Assembly: GCA_020632695.1 (NCBI GenBank)
Contig: JACKFB010000001.1
Span: 248,001-312,000 of the forward strand
Origin: Deltaproteobacteria bacterium
GTDB lineage: Bacteria; Myxococcota_A; UBA9042; PHBI01; JACKFB01
Direction: 5' to 3'
Length of the DNA: 64,000 nt
In this document: in pieces, positions 25,617 to 34,766 of the stretch
Layout: each line of letters starts with the position of its first letter
How positions within the stretch are numbered: position 1 is the first letter of the stretch
Translations under genes and position numbers: made by a program
The notes under the pieces: model-generated
Database searches by the model: none
Told to the model about the DNA's origin: nothing
What the model saw: only the letters and a program-made list of their open reading frames with translations

Positions 25617-28543
25617 GTTCCACGATCCTGCTGGTCGAAGACAACCCCATCACCCTCAAGCTGGTTCGCACCACCCTGGCGGCCCAAGGGCTGCAGGTGC
25701 TCCATGCGCCCGATGGCGCGACCGCGATCCGCCTCTTCTGCGAGGAGAAGGTCGATCTGGTGCTCCAGGATCTCTGCTTGCCGGACATCGACGGCTACGA
25801 CCTGGTCGCCCGGCTGCGCGCGCTCCCCAACGGCACGGAGGTCCCGATCCTGGTCTTCTCCGGGATGCTCTCGCCCGCCGACGAGGGGCGCATCTCGGCG
25901 GCCGGCTTCGACGATCTGGTCACCAAGCCGGTGGAGCCGTCGCGACTCGCCCAGGTCGTGCGCACCCACCTCGGGGTGTCCGACGCCGCGCAGGTCTCGC
26001 CGCTCGGGCGGGGGCGCCGCATCGTCGTCGCCGACGATGACGCAGTGCAGCGCAAGATGGTGGCATACAAGATGCAGCGCCTGGGCTTCGAGGTAGCCGT
26101 CGCCGCTGACGGGATGGAGGCCCTCGCCGAGGCGCGCCGCAAGCGGCCGGACGCCGTGCTCTCCGACGTGTTGATGCCGCGCCTCGATGGCTTCCATCTG
26201 TGCCTCGAGATGCGCCGCGACCCCACGCTGCGCGACACCCCGATCGTGCTGACGACCAACAGCTACGTCGAGCCGGTGGACCGCGAGCTGGCGCGCAAGA
26301 TGGGCGCCCACGACCTCATCATCCGGACCCCCGACCTGCGCGAGCTGATCGACGCGCTGCGGGAGAGCCTGGAGCCCCGGCCCCTCGGTGCGACGCGCGA
26401 GGCGCCGGCCGAGGAGGTGGAGCAGGAGCACATGGGCCGCATGATGCGGCAGCTCGAGCGACAGGTGGCGCTCAACGCGGGGGTCACGCAACGCTGCGCC
26501 ATGCTGGCGGCCGAGATGTCCGTGCTGAAAGGCATCTCGGACGCGCTGGCCACCCACGAGGACATCGACGAGGCGCTCCGGCACACCCTGGCGGCCTGCT
26601 TCGACGCCGGCGGCATCTCGCTGGGCGCCCTCTACCTCGTCGAGGCCGGCGCGCTGAGGGTCATCAGCTTCGGCTACTCCGAGAGCTGGAGCGAGACCGA
26701 GCTGAGCACCTTCTTCGGAGAGCGCGAGCTGCTGGACCAGCTCATCGAGCGGCGCGAGCCCCTGACCCTGGTGAGGAGCGACGCCCCCGACGCGCGCGGG
26801 CAGAGCCTGCTGGCCAACACCGGCGCCGCGTCTGCGCTGCTGGTGCCCATGAGCTACCGGGACGACGCGCTGGGCGCGTTGGTGATGCTCTCGAAGTCCG
26901 AGGAGCTGGCCAACGAACACCGCACCGCCTTCGCGCACGCCGTCGCCAGCCAGATAGGCCAGGCCCTCGCCGTCGCGAAGGCCTTTGGCGACAGGGAGCG
27001 CTCGGAGCGCGCAGCCCGCGAGCAGAACGCGATCCTCCGGTCGGTCCTGGAGAGCATCGGAGACGGCGTCGGCGTGGTGGACGGCGACGGGGGCCTCATC
27101 CTGTCCAACAAGGCCGCGCGAGACATCTTCGCGCCGGTGGCTACCGCCGCGCCTGTGGGGGCGGGTACGGCCGAGGCGACCATCTACGACAGCGACACGC
27201 TGACGCCGATCGCGCCCGACCAGCTCCCGCTCGCGCGCGCGATGCGCGGTGAGCAGATGGACGGGCTCGAGTTCTTCATGCGGCGCGAGGGCGAGGCGGC
27301 GGGCGTGTGGCTCAGCGCCAACGGCCGCCCGTGGCGCGACGACCGGGGCGTCGCCCGCGGCGGGGTCGTCGTGCTGCGCGACGTCACGCGCGACAAGGCC
27401 ACCCAGTCGCAGCTCATGGAGTCCGATCGCCTGGCGTCGGTCGGGATGCTGGCGGCGGGCGTGGCCCACGAGATCAACAACCCGCTGGCCTGCGTGCTGG
27501 CGAACCTCGATCTCTGTCAGCGGGCGCTGGTAGAGCGTGCGGAGGCCGAGGGGCGTAGCGACGAGACGGAGCTGAGCGAGATGCTGAACGACGCACGCGA
27601 GGCGGCCGACCGCGTGCGGCAGATCGTGCGCGACCTGCGGATCTTCTCGCGGCACGAGGAGCAGCGCACCGGCCCGGTGGACCTGCAGAAGGTCCTGGAC
27701 TCGAGCTTGCGGATGGCGTGGAACGAGATCCGCCACCGCGCGCGGGTGATCAAGGACTTCCGGCCGATCCCCCTGGTCGAGGCGTCCGAGTCGCGGCTGG
27801 GTCAGGTCTTCCTCAACCTGATCGTCAATGCCGCCCAGGCGATCCCCGAGGGCGACGCGGGCGCGCACTCCATCCGGGTGTCCACGCGCATGGGCGACGA
27901 TGGCCGCGTGGTCGCCGAGGTGAGCGACTCGGGCACCGGCATCCCGGAGGCGAACCTGCCCCACCTCTTCCGCCCCTTCTTCACCACCAAGGGGCCGGGC
28001 GTGGGCACGGGGCTGGGCCTGGCGATCTGCCAGCGCATCGTGGCGAGTCTGGGGGGCGACATCCGCGTGACCAGTGAGCTGGGACGCGGCACCACCTTCA
28101 CCGTGGCGCTCGCGGCGGCGACCTCCACGGAGCCCGTGTCGCGGCGCCTCAAGGTGGCGACGGTGCCGCCGGCGTCGCGGCGCGCGCGCGTGCTGGTCAT
28201 CGACGACGAGCCGCTCATCACCACGGTCATCGCGCGCACGCTGGCCGCCGACCACGACGTCTCGACCACGGTAGAGGCGAAGCAGGCCCTCGACCGCATT
28301 CGCGGCGGGGAGACCTTCGACGTGATCCTGTGCGACCTGATGATGCCGCAGATGACCGGCATGGAGCTGCACGCGGCGTTGGCCGAGTTCGCGCCGGAGC
28401 AGGCCTCCAGGGTGATCTTCCTGACCGGCGGCGCGTTCACCCCGGCGGCACGGTCCTTCCTCGACCTCGTACCCAACCAGCGGGTGGAGAAGCCCTTCGA
28501 CGCCCAGCACCTGCGCGCGTTGGTCAACGATCGCGTGAGGTAG
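25613..28543 (+). CDS. hybrid kinase REC-REC-GAF-PAS-HisKA-HATPase-REC
   Basis: The 976-residue cytoplasmic protein has two N-terminal receivers (Asp in LVLQDLCLPD and AVLSDVLMPR), a coiled segment, a GAF domain (about 310-470), a PAS domain (about 475-600), a HisKA box with His619 (GVAHEINNPLA), a HATPase (NLIVNAAQAIPEG, SDSGTGI, GTGLGLAI) and a C-terminal receiver (VILCDLMMPQMTG). The second receiver has RTP where KP is expected. The HisKA/HATPase type (HEINNPL) is that of NtrB-like kinases and differs from the upstream hybrid. Last gene of the operon. Confidence 0.9.
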   Translation: MSSTILLVEDNPITLKLVRTTLAAQGLQVLHAPDGATAIRLFCEEKVDLVLQDLCLPDIDGYDLVARLRALPNGTEVPILVFSGMLSPADEGRISAAGFDDLVTKPVEPSRLAQVVRTHLGVSDAAQVSPLGRGRRIVVADDDAVQRKMVAYKMQRLGFEVAVAADGMEALAEARRKRPDAVLSDVLMPRLDGFHLCLEMRRDPTLRDTPIVLTTNSYVEPVDRELARKMGAHDLIIRTPDLRELIDALRESLEPRPLGATREAPAEEVEQEHMGRMMRQLERQVALNAGVTQRCAMLAAEMSVLKGISDALATHEDIDEALRHTLAACFDAGGISLGALYLVEAGALRVISFGYSESWSETELSTFFGERELLDQLIERREPLTLVRSDAPDARGQSLLANTGAASALLVPMSYRDDALGALVMLSKSEELANEHRTAFAHAVASQIGQALAVAKAFGDRERSERAAREQNAILRSVLESIGDGVGVVDGDGGLILSNKAARDIFAPVATAAPVGAGTAEATIYDSDTLTPIAPDQLPLARAMRGEQMDGLEFFMRREGEAAGVWLSANGRPWRDDRGVARGGVVVLRDVTRDKATQSQLMESDRLASVGMLAAGVAHEINNPLACVLANLDLCQRALVERAEAEGRSDETELSEMLNDAREAADRVRQIVRDLRIFSRHEEQRTGPVDLQKVLDSSLRMAWNEIRHRARVIKDFRPIPLVEASESRLGQVFLNLIVNAAQAIPEGDAGAHSIRVSTRMGDDGRVVAEVSDSGTGIPEANLPHLFRPFFTTKGPGVGTGLGLAICQRIVASLGGDIRVTSELGRGTTFTVALAAATSTEPVSRRLKVATVPPASRRARVLVIDDEPLITTVIARTLAADHDVSTTVEAKQALDRIRGGETFDVILCDLMMPQMTGMELHAALAEFAPEQASRVIFLTGGAFTPAARSFLDLVPNQRVEKPFDAQHLRALVNDRVR

Positions 28544-28576
28544 CGCGCCTGAGCGCCGGCGGAGTGCCGTCAGCCC

Positions 28577-29500
28577 TCAGGCGAGCGCGGTCAGGGTCTC
28601 GCCGATGCCCAGCGCCCCGCAGACGGCCTCTCCCTCGGCGGCGGCGAGACGCACGAGCTGCGCCAGCTCGGCCTCGGTGGCGAACACGAAGGGTGGGAGC
28701 TTCCCCACCAGCGCCTGGGCGATGAAGTGGTCGTCCGCCTCCGCCAGCCCGGCCGAACCGGGAAGCGAGGCGGGCCTCATCGCGGCGTCGGCGAAGCGAA
28801 CCAGGGCGACGAGCTTCCCGACGCGGGTGGAGGTGGCGGCCGGCTCCGGGTCGTGGTGATCGCGCGCCACCAGCACCAGCGTCTCGGGCAGGCGCCACCG
28901 ACGCAGCGCCTCGGCGCCCAGCTCCATGTGCGTCGTGCCGGTCAGCCCGCGCTCGGCCACCGCCAGCTCCTGCGCGCTCGCCCAGCGTCCCTCCTCGAGC
29001 TGCTGCGCCAGATCGGGCACCTCGGCGAGCATGATGAAGCGACCGATGTCGTGGAGCAGCCCCGCCAGATAGACCTCGTCGGGCATCAGGTGCCGGTCGC
29101 GCGCTCGCGCCGCCATCATGCGTGCCGCCGTCGCGGTGAGGACGGCGTGGCGCCAGATGGCCTTCTCCCAGGGCTCTCGCGGCACGAACACCATCGCCAC
29201 GGCGTGGGCGGCCACCAGCTCCACCGTGCGCAGGCTCCCGATCCGCGTCACCGCAGCGCGCACGGTGGCGATCGTCGCTCGCGGCGCGCTCTCGGCCGAG
29301 TTCGCCGCGCTCATCACCCGCGCTGCGAAGGTCGGCGACTCCTCGACGATCGCGACGAGACGCTCGTGGTAGTCCTCGGCGCCGGGGTCCAGCGCCATCA
29401 GGCGCGTGAAGGTCGCCGGCAGCACCGGGAGGGCGTCGATGCGGGCTTCGATGCGGCGTCTGAGGCGATCGCGAGCCGCCGCGCCAGGAGCCAGGTCCAT
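28577..29500 (-). CDS. HDOD domain protein
   Basis: The 307-residue protein has an HDOD domain: LPVLPATFTRLMAL near the N-terminus, then a helical core with GLLHDIGR, retaining an HD pair. HDOD proteins lack proven hydrolase activity and act as signalling adaptors, often beside chemotaxis and c-di-GMP genes, as here. ATG 29500 has a GGGGGAAGA ribosome site directly upstream and is preferred to an in-frame start at 29539. Convergent with the last kinase gene. Confidence 0.85.
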   Translation of the reverse strand: MDLAPGAAARDRLRRRIEARIDALPVLPATFTRLMALDPGAEDYHERLVAIVEESPTFAARVMSAANSAESAPRATIATVRAAVTRIGSLRTVELVAAHAVAMVFVPREPWEKAIWRHAVLTATAARMMAARARDRHLMPDEVYLAGLLHDIGRFIMLAEVPDLAQQLEEGRWASAQELAVAERGLTGTTHMELGAEALRRWRLPETLVLVARDHHDPEPAATSTRVGKLVALVRFADAAMRPASLPGSAGLAEADDHFIAQALVGKLPPFVFATEAELAQLVRLAAAEGEAVCGALGIGETLTALA

Positions 29501-29983
29501 TCTTCCCCCGTGGAATCTGGCAGACAGGACAAAGATCACAGTCGGCCAGGCGCGGGGGCGCCGTCAAGCAACGTTACAGTGAACTGGTCCGGGGTGAAGC
29601 AACCGACGGGCCGGCGAAGCAGGCGCGATGCGCACAACCGTCAGCGATTCATGGGTCTTGCGCGGGAACCGGGCGGGGTGTGCGCCGCCGTCGCTTGGAG
29701 GGGGGGGCTGTCCCGATCTGGAACGCGTGATGCGATGCGTCTCAAGTGTGACAAGCGCCCCGGCCTGTCGATCGACTCCATGCTGCAAGTGCGAAATGGT
29801 CACTCCGGGATCAGGCTCCGCCCTTGGCCGAACCCTGCGGGACCACGGCGCAATCGCGCCCGGAACACAGCGCTCCCTGCCGGCCGGATGCCTCGCGGAC
29901 GTAGCGCTTCCTGTGCGCGGCTGTGACACGATCCGTCACCAGGGCGGTGTCACATGCCGCGCGCGGCATCCTCCCAGCGCCGA
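29501..29983. other. intergenic region, about 480 bases
   Basis: No open frame here has convincing coding character and no RNA gene was recognised. It contains a TGTGACA / TGTCACA inverted pair at 29922-29928 and 29948-29954, related to the recurring TGTCACA word of the next 15 kb. Confidence 0.5.
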
Positions 29984-32089
29984 TCAGAAGGCCCGGTACC
30001 GGAGGTGCCCGTTGATCGCCCGCACGCCGTCCGGGAACTGGCTCAGGAAGAGCGACTTCCAGGCCGGCGGGGTGTCGCTGGGGACGTAGAAGTCGGCTCG
30101 AGCGAGCCCCGTGGCGGGTTGGAATTGGAAGATCGACTCCCCCACGCCGTAGATCAAGCTGCCGCCGCCGCCGTTCGCCCCCAAGCCGGCGACCGCGTAG
30201 GGCAGGGTGATGCGCACACGGCTGGTCGGCCCGGCGCCGTCGACCCCACCGTCGCCGCTCAGCCACACCTCGATGTCGCAGTAGCCGTCGGTCCCGAGCC
30301 GGTACTGGTAGGAGGTGCTGGCAAACTCGGGGACCGTGCCCTCGCCCCCCCACAGCCGTGAGCCGGCCGCCGCCCCCATCTGCCCGTTGGGAAACGACGA
30401 GGTCAGCGCCACGTGCTGCGCTCCGATGCCGTCCATCGGCGGCGCCAGCGGCTGCACCCACCAGCTGTCATTGGGCTGCCCGCCGACCACCCCGTCCTTG
30501 TACATGCGGATCCGTCCGATGAGCAGCACCGGCCGGCCGTTGAGCAGGGCCGCGGAGGCGTCGCTCATCGCGAAGAAGGTGGAGTCGGACTGGCTCGCGG
30601 CCGGCTGATTGCGGTAGGCGATCGAGTCGCTGGCCGGCAGGGCCTGCAGCGTGGGGTCGGGGCTGAGCCCGAAGGCGACGCCCGCGTCGGTCCCGTCGCC
30701 GTCCACCGCGTAGAGGAAGAAGGGCCGAGGCGCGGTGCTCGGCCAGTCCACGCCCGCCGTGGTCCCGAAGGTGTTGCCGGCGATCGACTTCGGCGTCCCA
30801 GGCGCGCTCTTGGCGTCGTCGAAGTAGTGATCCGCCGAATCGACCCGCAGCGTCACGTTGCCGGCCGAGTTGGAGGCCCCCGAGGGCACCACCGCGTAGC
30901 CCGGATTGGCGGGGCTGCACGGCTGGTCGTGGCACGAGATGCTGAGGCGTCCGCTGAGGTAGGTGAGGCCTATCCCGTAGACGCCTGGCGCTCCGTTCCC
31001 CAGCCAGCGGCAGCTCCCCGCGCTGCACTGTCCGGCGCCGAAGCGTGTGACGCACGCGGCGCCGTCGGCGAGCGGCGTGGCGCTCTCGACGCAGGCCCCG
31101 GCGTCACAGGTCTGCACGTGGCAGCTCGTCGCCTCGAGCTGTCCACATGCGCGGGCACAGTCGAGCGCTTCCTGGAGCGCGCTCCGCTCGGAGGCGGCGT
31201 CCTGGTCGCTCTGTTGCAGGTTGCCGAGCGCGGTCTCCTGGTCGACGTCGGTCTCCTCGAGCGTCGTCAGGCGCTCATCCGTCGACGTCCCGGCCGCTTC
31301 CAATGCGGTCAGCCGGTCGGTGTGGTCGTCGCTCGTCGACTCCAGCGCGCCGATTCGAACGGCATGGTCCTCGGCTCCGCTCTCCAGCGTCTCCACACGA
31401 CCGGTGAGCTCACTGGCGGCGGTCTGGATCGCGTCGATGCTACCGGCCTGGCCCGCCAGCGTCTGGTTGATGCCGGTCTGGCCCGTCGAGAGCTGGCCCA
31501 CCGTCTCTTCGACGCCCTTGGCGGCGAAGCGGCTGTCGGACTCCACGCGGCTGTAGGCGTCGACGGCCTGCACCCACATCGTGCCATCGAAGACACGGAG
31601 CACGCCGGCCGCGGAGTCGTACCAGAGCTCGCCAGAGGAGGTCGGCTCCGGCGCCACCGGACCGGTGGGGAAGCGCACCCTGCCGGCCTCGAGCGCGTAG
31701 GGTACGGAGACGATGCGCTGCCTCGGCTCGAAGGTCTCTCCGTCCACGGTCACCTCGGCCCAGAGGCCCGCGCCGAGAGCGGCGACGTCGACGCCGTCGA
31801 GCACCACCTGCAGATACCCGGCGTCGAAGTACACCTCGCTGTCGGCGTCGGCGCCGATCGATGCGCCTCCAGCCTCGGCGTCCCAGAGCGTGACGACCAC
31901 CTCGGCGGGGGCATCGACGACCGGCTCGCCGTCCGCGCCGATGAGCCATGCCGTGTAGGTGATCGCCGAGGGCACCGCCAGGGCAGGGCTGCCGAGCGCC
32001 ACGATGGCCGCGCCAAGGGCGAGGACGGCCAGCGATCGGCGCCGGCGGGCGGGCGAGGCGGGAGGCTCCGGTAGGTGCACGATGCGCAT
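29984..32089 (-). CDS. secreted coiled-coil surface protein, tail-fibre-like N-terminus
   Basis: The 701-residue protein has a signal peptide after a basic start (about 15-40, ending ALA), an N-terminal domain beginning ITYTAWLIGADGEPV that parallels the LTHQGRL domain of the collagen-like protein, and a coiled-coil region (about 185-300) with repeated L-x-x-(L/A)-E heptads. A Cys cluster (CARACGQ, CHVQTC, C near 310-365) and a C-terminal beta-rich domain follow. The common plan with the collagen-like protein (same N-terminal domain, trimeric stalk type, C-terminal head) suggests a surface stalk. Exact role unknown. Confidence 0.75.
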   Translation of the reverse strand: MRIVHLPEPPASPARRRRSLAVLALGAAIVALGSPALAVPSAITYTAWLIGADGEPVVDAPAEVVVTLWDAEAGGASIGADADSEVYFDAGYLQVVLDGVDVAALGAGLWAEVTVDGETFEPRQRIVSVPYALEAGRVRFPTGPVAPEPTSSGELWYDSAAGVLRVFDGTMWVQAVDAYSRVESDSRFAAKGVEETVGQLSTGQTGINQTLAGQAGSIDAIQTAASELTGRVETLESGAEDHAVRIGALESTSDDHTDRLTALEAAGTSTDERLTTLEETDVDQETALGNLQQSDQDAASERSALQEALDCARACGQLEATSCHVQTCDAGACVESATPLADGAACVTRFGAGQCSAGSCRWLGNGAPGVYGIGLTYLSGRLSISCHDQPCSPANPGYAVVPSGASNSAGNVTLRVDSADHYFDDAKSAPGTPKSIAGNTFGTTAGVDWPSTAPRPFFLYAVDGDGTDAGVAFGLSPDPTLQALPASDSIAYRNQPAASQSDSTFFAMSDASAALLNGRPVLLIGRIRMYKDGVVGGQPNDSWWVQPLAPPMDGIGAQHVALTSSFPNGQMGAAAGSRLWGGEGTVPEFASTSYQYRLGTDGYCDIEVWLSGDGGVDGAGPTSRVRITLPYAVAGLGANGGGGSLIYGVGESIFQFQPATGLARADFYVPSDTPPAWKSLFLSQFPDGVRAINGHLRYRAF

Positions 32090-32416
32090 CCTGGCTCCTG
32101 CGATGGGGCGACGGCCCGAAGCTCGGCGCGAAGCCGAGGCACGTGCCGGACCGCGCAGCCTGGTGAGGCGCTCTTTGGACGGGGTTCGGCGTGGATCCTG
32201 TCCGCCGCGAGGCGGCGCCGTCAACGCGCGAGGCCGCCCGGGCCGCGTGCTTGGGGGTGTCACAGCCCCGACGTTGGCGCGCGCGATCGGCCCCCCGCCA
32301 TGGCGCGTTCGCCCGCGCCCCCAGCGCGGCGTCGGGGCCGTGCTCTCGCGCTCGCACGCACCCGGCCGCACCCGCGCGCGCTTGCCAACCGTGGGCGAAG
32401 CGGGCTTGCTCGGAGC
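32090..32416. other. divergent intergenic region with a GGGGGTGTCACAGCCCC word
   Basis: About 330 bases between the divergent surface-protein gene and the membrane-protein gene. The one distinctive element is GGGGGTGTCACAGCCCC at 32253-32269. No -24/-12 or clear -10 element was found. Confidence 0.4.
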
Positions 32417-34509
32417 ATGTCGCCACCGATCGCCGCGCTCCGCATCCGCGGACTGAGCCTGGGCCTCGGTCTGCCCGCGCTGCTCTTCGCGCTGCTGCAG
32501 ATCCCGCCCTATTCGCCCGACTACACCGCCGTGGCCCCACCGCCCACGGGCACGCCGGGATGCCCGCCGGCCCGCATCGTGTTGCCGCCGAGCTGCCGCG
32601 CGCTCCCGCTGAGTCGCGGCGAGACCGTCCCCATGCACAATTGCGACCCGGGCAGCGACGAGGACGAGCGGTGGCGCGCCCTGGTGCGCTTCGAGGGCCT
32701 CGGCCCACGCGCACGCTGCGACTACGCGCCGCGCGTCATCGACTCGCGCCGGCTCGAGCGCGCGCTGCTCCCGACCAGCGCGCCGCGCGCCGACTCCTTT
32801 CCGCGATGGAGCTGCCGCCGCACTGGGGACGCCTGGGAGCTGGACATCGAGCTGGCGCCCTGGCGCGCGTCGGCCGTCGTCCTGACCCTCGCCCACCCCG
32901 ACGGTTCCGGAGACCGCGTCTTCGCCTCGCCCCCGTGCGCCTGCGCGCCGTTCGCGCCAGCGGCGTCTCCGTGCGCAGCTCCGCTCGATTCGCCTTCTTC
33001 TTCGAGTGCCTCGCCGCCGCCCTCGCGATGGTGCTGATGTACCGTCACCGGCCCCGGGCGCCGGCCGTCCCCTCTCCATCGGCGCCACCGCGCAGGCACT
33101 GGGTGCGGGTCGCCGTCGCCAGCGCGGCCGGTGGCGCCATCATGGGCGCGCTGTCGGCGATCCGCCCGGCCGACTTCGGCGGCTTCGACATCCCCCAGCC
33201 CGCGCGCCTCTTTGCCCAGATCCCGCTTGGGGCCGCGGTCGCTGCCTTCATCGGCTGCTGGCTCGACCTCTGCCGCCGGAGCTTCGAGGCCAGCTCTCGC
33301 GGCGGCCGCGCGGCGGCGCTGGTCCTGGCGAGCGTCGTCATCGCCCTCATCGCGCCCCGGATCTACCTGGCCACTTCGGCCTGGGCGCTCCCCGGCCTGC
33401 CCGCCGGCTACGGCTACAAGACCCGCTACTACACCTACTTCGCCGTCGCCGGCTTGATGCCGCTGGTCACCGTGCGCGTGGCCCCGCGCTCGGGGCAGGA
33501 CCCGCAGCGGCGTCTCCGGCTCCCGGCCGGCCAGCACGCCCTGCTCCTCTTCGCGCTCTCCTTCGGTGCCGCCGCGCTGGCGAACGGCGTCGCCATCGCC
33601 GGCGCCCGCCTGCTGCAGCCGGCCATCATGCCCGCGGGGGAGAGCGGCTTCTTCAAGCCCATGTCCGCTTGGGGCCTGCTCCTGGTGTCTGCCCCCGCCT
33701 TGCTCGGCGTGTCGCTCGGGCTGAGCCACGGCGACGAGCGCCCGCTCTGGCTGCAACGGCTCCACGCCACGCTCGTCGACGCCCTGGAGCAGCCGGACCC
33801 CGTCCGACGCGCCGCGTCCTGCCGCTCGCTCATCGCGGCCCTCTGCCAGCGGCACCTCGCCGACCCGGCCTCCCTGCGCACCCCGGCGGCCGCGCCGCTG
33901 GGGCACCACATCGGCTGGCTGCTCCAGGGCTTCGCGGACTCCGAGGCCGACCTGGACCAGCTCGCCGCGCGGCTCGGCCGGTCGCCAGCCCAGGTGCGGG
34001 CCTCGCTGCCCGAGCTGGTCGCCGCCCTCGAAGACGCCGTCGCTGCGGCCCCCGAGCCTCTGCGCGCCACGCTGGAGGTCGGGCTCCCGGAGCTGACCCG
34101 GCTCCGGGTCACCCTCGTGCACGAGCCGCCCGGGCCCACCTCGATCCACGCGCCCCTGGTGCTGGTCGTCGACGGGCGGCTCACCGACCCGCAGGCGGTG
34201 GCCTCGGTCACGGCCCACCTGGAGGAGGTCCTGAGCGCGCTCACGGCGACCGAGCGCCGGCTGCTGGCGGGCGCCAGGATCCTGGCCGAGCTGCGCGTCG
34301 CCCCCGGGGCGAGCTGGGCGTCCACGCTCCAGGTGATGCCGCTGGCCCTGGGCTGCGGCGTCTGGGCCGCGCTGAGCCCGCCTGACACGAGCGGACGCGA
34401 GGCGCGCTGCGCCGAGGCCATCGCGCACGCGATGCCGGGCGCCGGGACCGGGGAGGCCGGGCTCGCCGCGGCCGCGCTCTTCGACGCGCTGCGACAGGGC
34501 GACCGCTGA
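32417..34509 (+). CDS. polytopic membrane protein, paralogue of the 36.3-38.4 kb gene, with an apparent frameshift
   Basis: From ATG 32417 one frame encodes a signal-anchor helix and a periplasmic domain of about 170 residues with several Cys, ending WELDIELAP and VFASPP. The remaining helices (FAFFFECLAAALAMVLMY, then about five more) and a cytoplasmic domain of about 230 residues lie in another frame from about 32934 to 34509. One missing base in the C5 run at 32930-32934 explains the switch; restoring it gives one protein of about 697 residues with the same plan as its paralogue (678 residues). Function unknown. A separate downstream gene starting at a GTG near 32935 is the alternative. 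Confidence 0.65.
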
Positions 34510-34530
34510 GCCGCTGGCCGGCGGCTCGGG

Positions 34531-34537
34531 TGTCACA
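34531..34537 (+). promoter_or_regulatory. TGTCACA word upstream of the zinc-ribbon gene
   Basis: CGGGTGTCACA lies 45 bases before the ATG at 34582. One of six copies of the word in intergenic gaps between 29.9 and 44.5 kb. Confidence 0.35.
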
Positions 34538-34581
34538 ACGGCTCGCGACCCGGGGCGACCATGAGGCCCGGAGCGTCGCCC

Positions 34582-34761
34582 ATGCCCATCTGTCCAGGAT
34601 GCCACCGCGAGACCCTCGCGCACCGCTGTCCGGCGGCAGGCGCGCGCTCCCGTTCTGCAGCGCTCGCGTGGTGGGGCGACCACCCGTCGGCGCGCCTCTT
34701 CGTTGCGCTCACCGGAATGGGCCTGGCCCTGGGCTTCGTCATCGCCGCGCTGACGCTGTGA
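34582..34761 (+). CDS. small zinc-ribbon membrane protein
   Basis: A 59-residue product starting MPICPGCHRETLAHRC, a short Cys-x-x-Cys plus His-x-Cys zinc-binding-like head, followed by one membrane helix (about 37-58, FVALTGMGLALGFVIAALTL). CGGAG lies 9 bases before the ATG at 34582, which is preferred to the upstream ATG at 34561. Function unknown; it is convergent with the next gene. Confidence 0.6.
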   Translation: MPICPGCHRETLAHRCPAAGARSRSAALAWWGDHPSARLFVALTGMGLALGFVIAALTL

Positions 34762-34766
34762 GGCCG

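Noticed and set aside
29501..29983. Small RNA or small ORF in the gap after the HDOD gene
   Set aside because: No open frame with coding bias, no recognisable RNA fold or paired promoter and terminator.
32925..32940. Programmed -1 frameshift at GCCCCCG
   Set aside because: The heptamer does not fit X-XXY-YYZ (first base G) and no downstream structure is evident; an indel is simpler.
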